A stretch of 29,936 bases of DNA. Source: an uncultured Ideonella sp. (GTDB taxonomy: Bacteria; Pseudomonadota; Gammaproteobacteria; Burkholderiales; Burkholderiaceae). Under the pieces are notes generated by a model. The model worked only from the letters and a program-made list of their open reading frames with translations. It ran no database searches and was not told where the DNA came from. The stretch is taken from NCBI GenBank assembly GCA_946479475.1, contig CAMLGG010000034.1, positions 1 through 29,936 on the forward strand. Direction: 5' to 3'. The position numbers were made by a program, and so were the translations under genes. Numbering within the stretch: position 1 is the first letter of the stretch; each line of letters opens with the position of its first letter. Below are positions 22,743 to 29,936 of the stretch, one piece after another.

Positions 22743-23594
22743 ATGCACGCCATCATCCAGACCAGCGACGGCCTCGCACTGCACGTGCGCCGATGGAGTC
22801 CGACCGCCGCGGCGCGCGGCCAGGTGTTGATCGTCCACGGCCTGGGCGAGCATGGGGGGCGTTATGCCCATGTCGCTGCCGCCCTGCATGCCCACGGCTG
22901 GGAAGTGACGGCCTATGACCAGCGCGGCCACGGTCATTCGGCCGGGGCCCAGGGCGACATCGCGCAGGCCGGCAGCCTGCTCGCCGACCTCGGGCGCGTG
23001 ATCGACGCGCTGCGCGAGCACCACCCCGGCCCGCTGGTGCTGCTGGGCCACAGCCTGGGCGGCCTGGTGGCGGCGCGCTACGTGGCCGAGGGCTTGATGC
23101 CGCAACCGGCGCCCTGGGCGAGGGAGGTCGACGCGCTGGTGCTTTCGTCGCCCGCGCTCGACCCCGGAATGAGCGGCGTGCAGAAGGCGCTGCTGGCTGT
23201 CGTGCCGAGGGTGCTGCCGCACCTGAGGGTCCACAACGGCCTGAAGCCCGAATGGATCTCCAGCGACCTCGCGGTCGTCAAGGCCTATGTCGACGACCCG
23301 CTGGTGCACGACCGCATCAGCGGCCTGCTCGGCCAGTTCATCGCCGAGGCCGGCCCGCTGGTGCAGTCGGTCGCCGGCAGCTGGCGCGTGCCGACCCTGC
23401 TCATGTGGGCGGGGGCGGACCGTTGCGTCCATCCCGAAGGCTCCGCGCGTTTCGCCCAGGCCAGCTCGCGCGAGGTGGTGGCCGTGCGCGAATGGCCCGG
23501 CTTCGCGCACGAGATCTTCAACGAGCCGCAGAAGGAAGAGGTGCTGGCCGAGCTGGACGCCTGGCTGGACAGGCGCTTCCCGGCCGGCGTCTGA
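22743..23594 (+). CDS. Alpha/beta hydrolase, monoacylglycerol lipase-like
   Basis: A 283-residue serine hydrolase of the Hydrolase_4 group. LIVHGLGEHGGRYAHVAAAL is the hallmark of monoacylglycerol lipases and lysophospholipases, followed by YDQRGHGHSAG, the nucleophile elbow LLGHSLGGLVAARYVA (S104), the acid MWAGADRCVHPEGS (D226) and the His in GFAHEIFNEPQKEEV (H256). No signal peptide is present, so it acts in the cytoplasm, releasing fatty acids or cleaving other small esters. The ATG at 22743 lacks a Shine-Dalgarno but begins exactly at the family's first conserved residues, and TAGACT lies 7 nt upstream. It diverges from the ECH1-like gene and converges on mmsA. Confidence 0.93.
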   Translation: MHAIIQTSDGLALHVRRWSPTAAARGQVLIVHGLGEHGGRYAHVAAALHAHGWEVTAYDQRGHGHSAGAQGDIAQAGSLLADLGRVIDALREHHPGPLVLLGHSLGGLVAARYVAEGLMPQPAPWAREVDALVLSSPALDPGMSGVQKALLAVVPRVLPHLRVHNGLKPEWISSDLAVVKAYVDDPLVHDRISGLLGQFIAEAGPLVQSVAGSWRVPTLLMWAGADRCVHPEGSARFAQASSREVVAVREWPGFAHEIFNEPQKEEVLAELDAWLDRRFPAGV

Positions 23595-23595
23595 G

Positions 23596-23690
23596 GCGAC
23601 CCCTGTTCGGGGGATCCGTGCGTTAAAGCCGCAGGCCAGGAGACTAGGCGGCTTCTGCCGCGCAGACTCCCAGGGAGCGGCCCGTCGACG
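23596..23690. repeat. Degenerate dispersed repeat, copy D, between hydrolase and mmsA
   Basis: The 102-bp convergent gap contains CCCCTGTTCGGGGGATCC, GCCGC..GCGGC arms (23629, 23650) and CCCAGGGAGCGGCCCG, the same elements in the same order as in copies B and C. Possibly it also works as a bidirectional terminator. Edges are approximate. Confidence 0.45.
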
Positions 23691-23696
23691 ACTGGC

Positions 23697-25217
23697 TCAC
23701 TTCGCCGTCGGCATCACGAACTCGGCGCCCTTGGCGATGCTGGCCGGCCAGCGCTGCATGACGCTTTTCTGCTTCGTGTAGAAGCGCACGCCCTCTTCGC
23801 CGTAGGCATGCATGTCGCCGAAGAGGCTGCGTTTCCAGCCGCCGAAGCCGTGCCAGGCCATGGGCACGGGGATGGGCACGTTGATGCCGACCATGCCGAC
23901 CTGCACGCGGCGGCTGAACTCGCGCGCCACGTTGCCGTCGCTGGTGAAGCAGGCCACGCCGTTGCCATACTCGTGGGCGTTGACCAGGGCGAGCGCGGCA
24001 GCGAAATCGGGTACCCGCACGCAGGCCAGCACCGGGCCGAAGATCTCTTCCTTGTAGATGCGCATGCCGGGCGTGACGTGGTCGAACAGGGTGCCGCCGG
24101 TGAAGAAGCCGTTCTCGTGGCCGGGCACCTTCAGGCCGCGGCCGTCGACCACCAGCTTCGCGCCTTCCTCCACGCCCAGGCCGATGTAGCCCTCGATGCG
24201 CTTCTTCGCCTCGGCCGTGACGATGGGGCCCATCTCGGCGTCGAGCTCCATGCCGTTCTTGACCTTGAGCGCCTTCGCGCGCTCTGCCACCTTCGGCACG
24301 ATCTTGTCCGCCACGTCGCCCACCAGCACCGCCACCGAGATCGCCATGCAACGCTCGCCGGCCGAGCCGTAGGCGGCGCCGATCAGCGCGTCGACGGCCT
24401 GGTCGACGTCCGCATCGGGCATCACGACCATGTGGTTCTTCGCGCCGCCCAGGGCTTGCACGCGCTTGCCGTGCTTCGCACCGGTCTCGTAGATGTACTG
24501 CGCGATCGGCGTGGAGCCGACGAAGCTCACCGCCTTCACGTCGGGGTGCGTCAGCAGCGCGTCGACGGCCACCTTGTCGCCCTGCACGACGTTGAATACC
24601 CCGTCGGGCAGGCCGGCCTGCTTGAGCAGCTCGGCCATGAACAGGCTGGGCGAGGGATCGCGCTCGCTGGGCTTGAGGATGAAGGTGTTGCCGGTCGCCA
24701 GGGCCATCGGGAACATCCACAGAGGCACCATGCAGGGGAAGTTGAACGGCGTGATGCCGGCCACCACGCCCAGGGGCTGGCGCAGCACCCAGTTGTCAAT
24801 GCCGGTGCCGACCTGGTCGGTGTAGTCGGTCTTCAGCAGCTGCGGCGCGCCGCAGGCGAACTCGACGATCTCGATGCCGCGCGTGACCTCGCCCTGCGCG
24901 TCGGTGAAGACCTTGCCGTGCTCGGCCGTGATCATCGCGGCCAGGGTGTCGCGGTGCTGGTTCAGCAGGCCGAGGAAGTTGTTCAGGATGCGGGCGCGGC
25001 GCAGCGGCGGCGTCTCGGCCCAGGCCGGAAAGGCCGCCTGCGCGGCGGCGACCGCGGCCTTGACTTCGTCATCGCTGGCCAGGGCGACCTGGCGCGCCAC
25101 GGCGCCCGTGGCCGGGTTGTAGACGGCCTGGCGGCGGCCGGAGGTGCCGGCGACCGGCCGGCCGCCGACGTGATGGCCGATGTCAGTGGTGGAGGTGAAG
25201 GCTTCGGGGGCGCCCAT
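23697..25217 (-). CDS. mmsA: Methylmalonate-semialdehyde dehydrogenase (CoA-acylating)
   Basis: A 506-residue aldehyde dehydrogenase of the MmsA type. It oxidises methylmalonate semialdehyde (valine, thymine catabolism) or malonate semialdehyde to propionyl- or acetyl-CoA with NAD+ and CoA. Characteristic blocks: [77 protein letters not shown], and [15 protein letters not shown] with the catalytic C290. MmsA-specific features are [12 protein letters not shown] and the C-terminal [26 protein letters not shown] lies 9 nt before the ATG. No 3-hydroxyisobutyrate dehydrogenase gene follows. A LysR gene diverges from it, with a clear operator between. Confidence 0.95.
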   Translation of the reverse strand: MGAPEAFTSTTDIGHHVGGRPVAGTSGRRQAVYNPATGAVARQVALASDDEVKAAVAAAQAAFPAWAETPPLRRARILNNFLGLLNQHRDTLAAMITAEHGKVFTDAQGEVTRGIEIVEFACGAPQLLKTDYTDQVGTGIDNWVLRQPLGVVAGITPFNFPCMVPLWMFPMALATGNTFILKPSERDPSPSLFMAELLKQAGLPDGVFNVVQGDKVAVDALLTHPDVKAVSFVGSTPIAQYIYETGAKHGKRVQALGGAKNHMVVMPDADVDQAVDALIGAAYGSAGERCMAISVAVLVGDVADKIVPKVAERAKALKVKNGMELDAEMGPIVTAEAKKRIEGYIGLGVEEGAKLVVDGRGLKVPGHENGFFTGGTLFDHVTPGMRIYKEEIFGPVLACVRVPDFAAALALVNAHEYGNGVACFTSDGNVAREFSRRVQVGMVGINVPIPVPMAWHGFGGWKRSLFGDMHAYGEEGVRFYTKQKSVMQRWPASIAKGAEFVMPTAK

Positions 25218-25247
25218 GGCTGGTCTTCCTCAGAGGTGGATCCATCC

Positions 25248-25276
25248 AGTCTAGGCAGCACAGGTCGGGCTGCCAA
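25248..25276 (-). promoter_or_regulatory. mmsA promoter
   Basis: Minus strand TTGGCA (25276-25271), 17-bp spacer, TAGACT (25253-25248), with transcription starting near 25241. The LysR palindrome is centred about 64 bp upstream of that point, the classic activator position. Confidence 0.75.
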
Positions 25277-25294
25277 TGCCGTTGCGCTGGATTC

Positions 25295-25316
25295 ATTGTT
25301 CGCGATGGCGAACAAT
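25295..25316. promoter_or_regulatory. LysR operator between mmsA and lysR
   Basis: Perfect inverted repeat ATTGTTCGC-gatg-GCGAACAAT with 9-bp arms, containing the T-N11-A LysR core. It lies around -54 to -75 of mmsA and ends 8 nt before the lysR ATG, so it should mediate both mmsA activation and lysR autorepression. Confidence 0.85.
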
Positions 25317-25324
25317 CTATCGCC

Positions 25325-26269
25325 ATGGCCAAGAACCAATCGACCCCTGCCGGCGCCCTCTGGTCGCCCATCCACGCGCTCACCGTGCTGGCCGACGCCG
25401 GCAGTTTCACCGCCGCGGCCCAGCGCCTGAACCTGAGCAAGGCCGCCATGAGCCAGCGGGTGGCCGAGCTGGAGGCCGCGGCCGGCGTCCCGCTGGTCCA
25501 GCGGACCACCCGCAGCATGCAGCTCACCGACGCCGGCCGGCAGCTGGTGGCGTCCACCCAGGGCGCCTTCGCCACCATCGACCAGGCCTTCGCCCAGGTG
25601 CGCGACCTGGCCGCGATGCCCAGCGGCCGGCTGAGGGTGACGGCACCGGTGGCCCTGGCGCGCCAATGCATCGTGCCGCTGCTGCCGGGCTTCCTGGCCG
25701 CCCACCCGGCGCTCCAGATCGAGCTGGATCTGTCCGACCGCGTGCGCCCGCTCGCGCAGGAGGGCTTCGACCTGGCCATCCGCCACACCAGCACGCCACC
25801 GGACACGCACGTGGCGTGGATGCTGCGCGAGACGCGCAGCCTGCTGCTCGCCAGCCCGGCCTACCTGGCCCGCAAGCCCGCGCCGCGCTCGCCGGAGGAC
25901 CTGCGCGAGCACGACTGCCTGTTCTACCCACGGCCGGGCGACACGGCCGCGTGGAGCTTCGAGCGACACGGCAGGAGGCAGGCCGGACGCGTCAGCGTCC
26001 CTCTGAAGGGCCCTTTCGCCGCCAACAACAGCGAGGCGCTGCGCGAGGCCGCCCTGGCCGGCCTCGGCATCACTTTGCTGCCCGACTTCAGCGCGGCGCC
26101 GGCGCTGGCGGCGGGCCAGCTGGTCGAACTGCTGCCGGCCTGGCGGGCGGTGGGCGCGTTCGGCACGCACTTGTGGGCGATCCGCCCGTACGCGGCCCAG
26201 GTGCCGCGGGGCGTGCGGGCGCTCGTCGACTGGATCGCGGCCGGCCTGCGGGCTCGGGACATACCCTGA
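25325..26269 (+). CDS. LysR-family regulator of mmsA
   Basis: A 314-residue LysR protein. The winged helix (about 13-72) reads [40 protein letters not shown] and [16 protein letters not shown]. The effector domain has [40 protein letters not shown] and [20 protein letters not shown]. The ATG at 25325 has no Shine-Dalgarno and follows the operator by 8 nt. AACAAT (25311-25316), the right arm of the operator, is also the best -10, which would give an almost leaderless message repressed by the protein's own binding. Its divergent position and the single operator make mmsA the obvious target; a catabolic intermediate is the likely co-inducer. Confidence 0.93.
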   Translation: MAKNQSTPAGALWSPIHALTVLADAGSFTAAAQRLNLSKAAMSQRVAELEAAAGVPLVQRTTRSMQLTDAGRQLVASTQGAFATIDQAFAQVRDLAAMPSGRLRVTAPVALARQCIVPLLPGFLAAHPALQIELDLSDRVRPLAQEGFDLAIRHTSTPPDTHVAWMLRETRSLLLASPAYLARKPAPRSPEDLREHDCLFYPRPGDTAAWSFERHGRRQAGRVSVPLKGPFAANNSEALREAALAGLGITLLPDFSAAPALAAGQLVELLPAWRAVGAFGTHLWAIRPYAAQVPRGVRALVDWIAAGLRARDIP

Positions 26270-26369
26270 ACTGGCCGGTCCGGGGGCAGCAAATCACGCG
26301 AACCGCCTCAAGTGCCGGCCCGAACAATCCGAAGACGCACAAACGCATCAGAAGCCGAGAGACAAGACC

Positions 26370-27965
26370 ATGGCCGAAAGCCGATCCTCGATGTTCATGA
26401 ACCTGACCCTGGCCCGCCGCCTCGGCCTGGGCTTCGGCAGCCTGCTGCTGGTGCTGCTGGTCGTCGCCGGCCTGGCCGCCAACGAACTGCGCGCCCAGGG
26501 GGCCCGCGTCCAGGACATCGTCGGGGTGAAGAACGAGAAGCTCGCGCTCGCCAACGGCATGCTGGAGAGCATCAACAGCATGGCGATCCTGGCGCGCTCG
26601 GTGACGCTGCTCACCGACGTGAAGGCGATCGACGTCGAGATGAAGGGGCTGGCGGCCGCGCAGCAGCGCTACGCCAAGGGCGAGCAGTCGCTGCTCGCGC
26701 TGATCGGCTCGAGTGATGCCAGCGCGGAGGAAGCCGCGCTGATGAAGGACATCGTGGAGGGTGGAAAGAAGACGATCCCGCTCATCGAGCGGGCCGCCAA
26801 GGAAGGGCAGTCGGGGGCTGGCGTCGAGGCGACGCTGACCCTGACCGAGGCCGTCCGTCCGGTGGAGATCGTCTGGCGCCAGAAGGTGGCGCAGCTGATC
26901 GAGGTGGTCCACCAGCAGAACAGCGAGGCGGCAGCGGCCGTACTCGCCTCGCAGAAGCGGGCGCTGGTGGTGGTCGGCGCCTTGCTGGCCGGCGGGCTGG
27001 CGGTGGGCGTCGTGCTCGCATGGCGCACCACGCGCAGCATCACCGCTCCGGTGGCGCGCGCGGTCAAGGTGGCCGAGCGCATCTCCGAGGGCGACCTGAC
27101 CTCGACGGTGGAGATCCATTCCAACGACGAGATCGGCCGCCTGCTGCAGGCCATCCACGGCATGCAGGACCGCCTGCGCGCGCTGGTGGGCGACATCCGC
27201 CATTCGGCCGACTCGATCCAGACCGCCTCCACCGAGGTGGCGGTCGGCAACCAGGATCTTTCGCAACGCACCGAGCAGACCGCGAGCAGCCTGCAGCAGG
27301 CCGCGTCCTCCATGACCCAGCTGACCAGCACCGTCAACCAGTCGGCCGATGCGGCCGCGCAGGCCAACCAGATGGCCAGCTCGGCTTCGGCGGTGGCGCA
27401 GCGCGGCGGCGAGGTGGTCTCCCAGGTCGTCTCGACGATGAACGACATCAACCAGAGCTCGCGCAAGATCGCCGACATCATCGGCGTGATCGACGGCATC
27501 GCCTTCCAGACCAACATCCTCGCGCTCAACGCCGCGGTCGAGGCGGCGCGCGCCGGCGAGCAGGGCCGCGGCTTCGCGGTCGTGGCCGGCGAGGTGCGCA
27601 ACCTGGCGCAGCGCAGCGCCGAGGCCGCCAAGGAGATCAAGGGCCTGATCGGCTCCAGCGTGGACCGCGTGGAGGCGGGGGCGCGGCTGGTCAACGACGC
27701 CGGCAGCACCATGGGCGAGATCGTCGCCAGCGTGCGCCGCGTCTCGGACATCATCGGCGAGATCACCGCCGCGGCGGCCGAGCAGAGCGCCGGCATCGGC
27801 CAGGTCAACGGCTCGGTGGGGCAACTGGACCAGATGACGCAGCAGAACGCTGCGCTGGTGGAGCAATCGGCCGCGGCCGCCGAGAGCCTGAAGGGGCAGG
27901 CGGCCCGCCTGGCGCAGCTGGTGAGCGTCTTCCGGCTCCAGCGCGACGCCAGCTACGTTCACTGA
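26370..27965 (+). CDS. Methyl-accepting chemotaxis protein
   Basis: A 531-residue transducer. TM1 is about 17-38 ([20 protein letters not shown]). The periplasmic part is a four-helix-bundle type (39 to about 195, [20 protein letters not shown] and [19 protein letters not shown]). TM2 is about 198-218. HAMP follows (219-271, [20 protein letters not shown] and [12 protein letters not shown]). The signalling domain has the conserved hairpin tip [40 protein letters not shown] and [18 protein letters not shown]. It ends RDASYVH, with no CheR/CheB-tethering pentapeptide. The ligand is not evident. No other chemotaxis gene is nearby, so it is an orphan receptor, as is common in Burkholderiales. Confidence 0.96.
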   Translation: MAESRSSMFMNLTLARRLGLGFGSLLLVLLVVAGLAANELRAQGARVQDIVGVKNEKLALANGMLESINSMAILARSVTLLTDVKAIDVEMKGLAAAQQRYAKGEQSLLALIGSSDASAEEAALMKDIVEGGKKTIPLIERAAKEGQSGAGVEATLTLTEAVRPVEIVWRQKVAQLIEVVHQQNSEAAAAVLASQKRALVVVGALLAGGLAVGVVLAWRTTRSITAPVARAVKVAERISEGDLTSTVEIHSNDEIGRLLQAIHGMQDRLRALVGDIRHSADSIQTASTEVAVGNQDLSQRTEQTASSLQQAASSMTQLTSTVNQSADAAAQANQMASSASAVAQRGGEVVSQVVSTMNDINQSSRKIADIIGVIDGIAFQTNILALNAAVEAARAGEQGRGFAVVAGEVRNLAQRSAEAAKEIKGLIGSSVDRVEAGARLVNDAGSTMGEIVASVRRVSDIIGEITAAAAEQSAGIGQVNGSVGQLDQMTQQNAALVEQSAAAAESLKGQAARLAQLVSVFRLQRDASYVH

Positions 27966-28054
27966 ACTGGCGCCCCTGCGTCGCCTTCGGCACCGGTCCC
28001 CCAAGGGGATCAGCCGCCTGGGGGATCGCTTGGAGGCGGCCCGGCGGCGGCCCC
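27966..28054. repeat. Dispersed GC-rich repeat, copy E, after the chemotaxis gene
   Basis: Contains GTCCCCCAAGGGGATCAGC, CCTGGGGGATCGCTTGG and GAGGCGGCCCGGCGGCGGCC. From memory these correspond to the other half of the Comamonadaceae repeat (CCCTTGGGGCGGCCCGGCGG type). It fills the start of the 382-bp gap between the chemotaxis gene and the YecA-family gene and abuts the minus-strand terminator at 28055. Confidence 0.55.
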
Positions 28055-28088
28055 AAAAAAAACGACCCAACCCTTGCGGGCTGGGTCG
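28055..28088 (-). terminator. Strong minus-strand intrinsic terminator
   Basis: On the minus strand CGACCCAGCCC pairs with GGGTTGGGTCG around a GCAA loop, followed by eight T. The pair that is an A.C mismatch when read on the plus strand is a G.U wobble in minus-strand RNA, giving a continuous 11-bp stem. It therefore works only on the minus strand, yet no annotated gene lies upstream on that strand. Confidence 0.85.
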
Positions 28089-28167
28089 GTGCAAGTCCTC
28101 AGAGAGGACGTCGTTGGGACGTTCGCCGCGATGCACTGCTGCCGAAGCGGCCGGCACCTGCGGGCAT
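28055..28167 (-). ncRNA. Candidate small RNA, about 113 nt, with a possible 22-codon ORF
   Basis: It ends at the T8 terminator (28088-28055). TAGAGT (28179-28174) is a likely -10 and puts the 5' end near 28167; no clear -35 is seen. Inside are GCCGaagCGGC-type and GTCCTC-tct-GAGGAC (28109-28095) hairpins. The predicted 5' end coincides with an ATG (28167-28165) opening a leaderless 22-codon ORF to TGA at 28101-28099. The product would be basic (five Arg) and starts MPAGAGRFGSS. The ORF fits neatly between -10 and terminator, so the product may be RNA, peptide or both. It is divergent from the YecA-family gene. Confidence 0.55.
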
Positions 28168-28335
28168 GCGAGGACTCTAGGGGGGCACTGTAGCGCCGCC
28201 CATCCCCTGATCGCGGGATGAAGCCTGCTGCGGCAACGCGCTCTGCACAAAAGATTCAATCGCTCACAGGCGGACGGCGTGCTTCAGCCTGGTGTCAGCC
28301 TTGCGGCCTGCACCTGGGCTCGCCGCCGGTCAGCG

Positions 28336-28341
28336 CACAAT
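28336..28341 (+). promoter_or_regulatory. -10-like CACAAT of the YecA-family gene
   Basis: CACAAT ends 6 nt before the ATG at 28348, predicting transcription from the start codon itself. There is no Shine-Dalgarno. The same layout (ACAAT, 6 nt, ATG) occurs at 14640-14633. Confidence 0.4.
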
Positions 28342-28347
28342 GCCGCG

Positions 28348-29019
28348 ATGCCCAGCGCTCCTGCCCCCATGCCCCCCTTGTCCGAGGCCGAGCTGGCCGA
28401 ACTCGAGCGCCTGCTCGACGCCGTCCCGCCCCCGGCCGAGCCCCTGGACGTGATGATGCTCGACGGCTTCCTCTGCGGCGTGCTGCTGCAGCCGCGGCCG
28501 GTGCCCGAGGCGCAATGGTGGCGCCACGTGCTCGACGTGGACGGCCGCGAGCTCCCGCCCGGCCACGAGGATGCGTCGCTTCGCGCGCTCGTGCGGCGCC
28601 GCCATGCCGAGCTCGATTCCGCGATCCGCGAGCGGCAGTGGTTCGACCCGTGGGTCTTCGAACTCGAGGATGACGGCGATCCGCTGGAGACCGTGATGCC
28701 CTGGGTCGCCGGCTTCGCCACCGCGATGGAGTTCTTCCCCGCCCTGATGCGAAGCGACTCGCCGGACCTGGCCGAGCCGCTGGCGGTGCTCTACCGGAGC
28801 TTCGACGCCGAGGACCTGGAAGACGCCGATGAACTGCTGGAGATCATCGAGCAGCTCGAGCCGCCGGCCGACCTGGCCGAGGCGGTCGAGGCGCTGGTCA
28901 ACAGCGTGCTCCTGCTGGCGGACGTGACGCGCCCGCTGCCGAGCACACGTCCGGCGCGCCCGGTTGCGGCCAAGGGTCGGCGGCCGGCGCCGGGCGGCCC
29001 CGGGCGGCGCAGGCACTGA
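28348..29019 (+). CDS. YecA/UPF0149-family protein lacking the SEC-C motif
   Basis: A 223-residue protein of the YgfB/YecA family. The core has LSEAELAELERLLDAVPPPA, LDVMMLDGFLCGVLLQPRPV, PWVFELEDDGDPLETVMPWV, AGFATAMEFFPALM and ADELLEIIEQLEPPADLAEA, with the conserved MLDGFL and PWVxGF blocks. Most YecA proteins end in a Cys/His SEC-C metal-binding motif. Here the C-terminus is instead an Arg/Pro/Gly-rich basic tail of about 30 residues (AAKGRRPAPGGPGRRRH), which might bind nucleic acid. Function of the family is unresolved. An in-frame ATG at 28279 would add 23 residues without family similarity, so I chose 28348, where a -10 hexamer suggests a leaderless start. It converges on the Hsp70-like gene with a 25-bp gap. 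Confidence 0.85.
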   Translation: MPSAPAPMPPLSEAELAELERLLDAVPPPAEPLDVMMLDGFLCGVLLQPRPVPEAQWWRHVLDVDGRELPPGHEDASLRALVRRRHAELDSAIRERQWFDPWVFELEDDGDPLETVMPWVAGFATAMEFFPALMRSDSPDLAEPLAVLYRSFDAEDLEDADELLEIIEQLEPPADLAEAVEALVNSVLLLADVTRPLPSTRPARPVAAKGRRPAPGGPGRRRH

Positions 29020-29044
29020 GCAACGAGCGGTCCCGGCGCCCGGT

Positions 29045-29936
29045 TCAGGCCGAGAAGACCCGCTGGGCGTGCAGCCCGAGGCCCTGGGCCACGCTCGCCA
29101 GCCGGTCGCCTCGCACGGTATGCGCGCGGGCGTACGGGGCGGCTATCCGCCTGGCCAGCGGCACCAGCCCGGTCGAACCCCCGGTGAGGTAGACCACGTC
29201 GACCTGTTCGGGCGAGATGCCGGCGCGGCGAACCGTCTCCAGGCCGGCTTGCACGATGCGCTCCAGATCCGCCTCGATGGCGGCCAGGGCCTGTGGCTCG
29301 CCGAGGGTGGCCGCCAGGCCGAAATCCAGCGCGTCGAGGTCGATGCGGGCCTCGCCGCCGTCGGCCACGGTGATCTTGGCCTCCTCGGCCTGCGCCATCA
29401 GCGCGTGGCCCAGGCGCTGCTCGACGATGGTCATCAGGCGGGCATGCAGCGCGGCATCGGCATAGAAGCTGCGCATGCGGCGCAGCTCCATCACGCGGGC
29501 CGGCGTGTAGACCGTGTTGATGAGGTGCCAGGTGGCGAGGTCGAAGTAGACCTTGCTCGGCACTTCGCGCTCCGCGGGCGCCGGCCCGCGGGCCTTGTAG
29601 CCGGCCAGCGGCAGGATGGCCGAGAGCTCGACGTGGCGGTCGAAATCGGTGCCGGCGACATGCACGCCGTGGTTGGCGAGGATGTCGTCGGCGCGGTCCA
29701 CGCGGGCACGGCGGGCCGGGCCGACCCGCACCAGCGAGAAGTCGGAGGTGCCGCCGCCGATGTCGGCCACGAGCACGAGATGCTCGTGGGTGACGCTGGC
29801 CTCGAAGTCCAGCGCGGCGGCAATCGGTTCGTACTGGAACGCCAGTTCGGTGAAGCCGACCAGGCGTGCCGCCTGCTCCAGTGCCGCCTGCACCTGCGCG
29901 TCCCGCTCGGGATCGTCGTCGACGAAGTAGACGGGC
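29045..29936 (-). CDS. Hsp70-family protein, YegD-like, partial
   Basis: The C-terminal about 297 residues of an actin-fold ATPase related to E. coli YegD; the start lies beyond the right edge. Visible blocks: AARLVGFTELAFQYEPIAAA, the phosphate loop VLVADIGGGTSDFSLVRVG, NHGVHVAGTDFDRHVEL (GTDFD as in Hsp70), LATWHLINTVYTPARVMELR, and the adenosine motif DVVYLTGGSTGLVPLARRIA. It ends QGLGLHAQRVFSA right after the nucleotide-binding domain, with no substrate-binding lid domain, as in YegD. Its cellular role is not established. The frame is still open at 29936, where the residues read as PVYFVDDDPERDAQVQ. Confidence 0.92.
   Translation of the reverse strand, partial: PVYFVDDDPERDAQVQAALEQAARLVGFTELAFQYEPIAAALDFEASVTHEHLVLVADIGGGTSDFSLVRVGPARRARVDRADDILANHGVHVAGTDFDRHVELSAILPLAGYKARGPAPAEREVPSKVYFDLATWHLINTVYTPARVMELRRMRSFYADAALHARLMTIVEQRLGHALMAQAEEAKITVADGGEARIDLDALDFGLAATLGEPQALAAIEADLERIVQAGLETVRRAGISPEQVDVVYLTGGSTGLVPLARRIAAPYARAHTVRGDRLASVAQGLGLHAQRVFSA

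Noticed and set aside
23808..25430. 540-codon plus-strand open frame over mmsA
   Set aside because: Antisense to a clear aldehyde dehydrogenase; no domain and it runs across the mmsA promoter and LysR operator.
26308..26335. Sigma-28-type promoter for the chemotaxis gene
   Set aside because: TCAA and TCCGAAGA match the flagellar consensus only partly, and the spacing is 16 instead of 15; too weak to annotate.
26088..28259. 723-codon minus-strand open frame over lysR and the chemotaxis gene
   Set aside because: Shadow of the chemotaxis gene; low-complexity Leu/Arg/His composition and no start signal.
1..29936. CRISPR arrays, tRNA, rRNA, transposases, integrases or attachment sites
   Set aside because: No regularly spaced direct repeats, no tRNA-like cloverleaf with CCA end, and no recombinase domain seen on either strand.

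Overview
The window is very GC-rich, single-copy chromosomal DNA of a Gram-negative bacterium, most likely order Burkholderiales and family Comamonadaceae-like. Evidence for this: a metX-metW pair, a Bug-type tripartite-tricarboxylate binding protein, a general porin ending in Phe, a YbhFSR-type ABC exporter under a TetR repressor, and at least five copies of a palindromic CCCC(T)CGGGG(G)-type dispersed repeat that I recognise from this family. I see no phage, insertion sequence, CRISPR array, rRNA or tRNA. The genus cannot be fixed from the sequence alone.

Layout. (1) 1-3192, minus strand: a TetR repressor, HlyD-like periplasmic lipoprotein, ABC ATPase and ABC-2 permease in a tightly overlapping operon that runs off the left edge. 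A palindromic operator sits over the tetR promoter. (2) 3236-4279, minus: an AI-2E/PerM-family membrane protein. (3) 4495-6660, plus: a lipoprotein of unknown function coupled to a GH46 (chitosanase)-fold hydrolase with a peptidoglycan-binding domain. (4) 6672-6835, minus: a tiny gene or RNA with an 11-nt match to the 16S anti-Shine-Dalgarno, a 13-codon ORF and a GC-rich hairpin. (5) 6936-13932, plus: a carboxylate uptake and degradation cluster (BKACE-family C-C cleavage enzyme, Bug-type binding protein, acyl-CoA ligase, YeiH-family exporter, porin, quinone oxidoreductase), faced by an enoyl-CoA hydratase on the minus strand. (6) 14659-15733: a small lipoprotein and an HxlR regulator diverging from starts that share one CATG. 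(7) 15744-17761: an AraC regulator diverging from a TauD-type dioxygenase. (8) 17763-19730: a promoter, a SAM-II riboswitch, an intrinsic terminator, metX and metW (methionine synthesis). (9) 19951-21726: a secreted subtilisin-type protease. (10) 21746-23594: a dienoyl-CoA isomerase-like protein diverging from a monoacylglycerol-lipase-like hydrolase. (11) 23697-26269: mmsA and its divergent LysR regulator with a clear LysR operator. (12) 26370-27965: a methyl-accepting chemotaxis protein. (13) 27966-28347: a repeat plus a candidate minus-strand small RNA or micro-ORF with a T8 terminator. (14) 28348-29936: a YecA/UPF0149-family protein and a YegD-like Hsp70 running off the right edge.

The most interesting signals are outside the big ORFs: the SAM-II riboswitch in front of metX, the two unannotated minus-strand small genes, and the captured dispersed repeats. 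One repeat encodes the C-terminal tail of an ABC ATPase; another separates metX from metW and supplies metW's ribosome-binding site. In addition, at least seven genes have a -10-like hexamer 5-8 nt from the start codon and no Shine-Dalgarno, which suggests frequent leaderless transcription. The lipoprotein plus GH46-like pair is the best candidate for an undescribed protein system.
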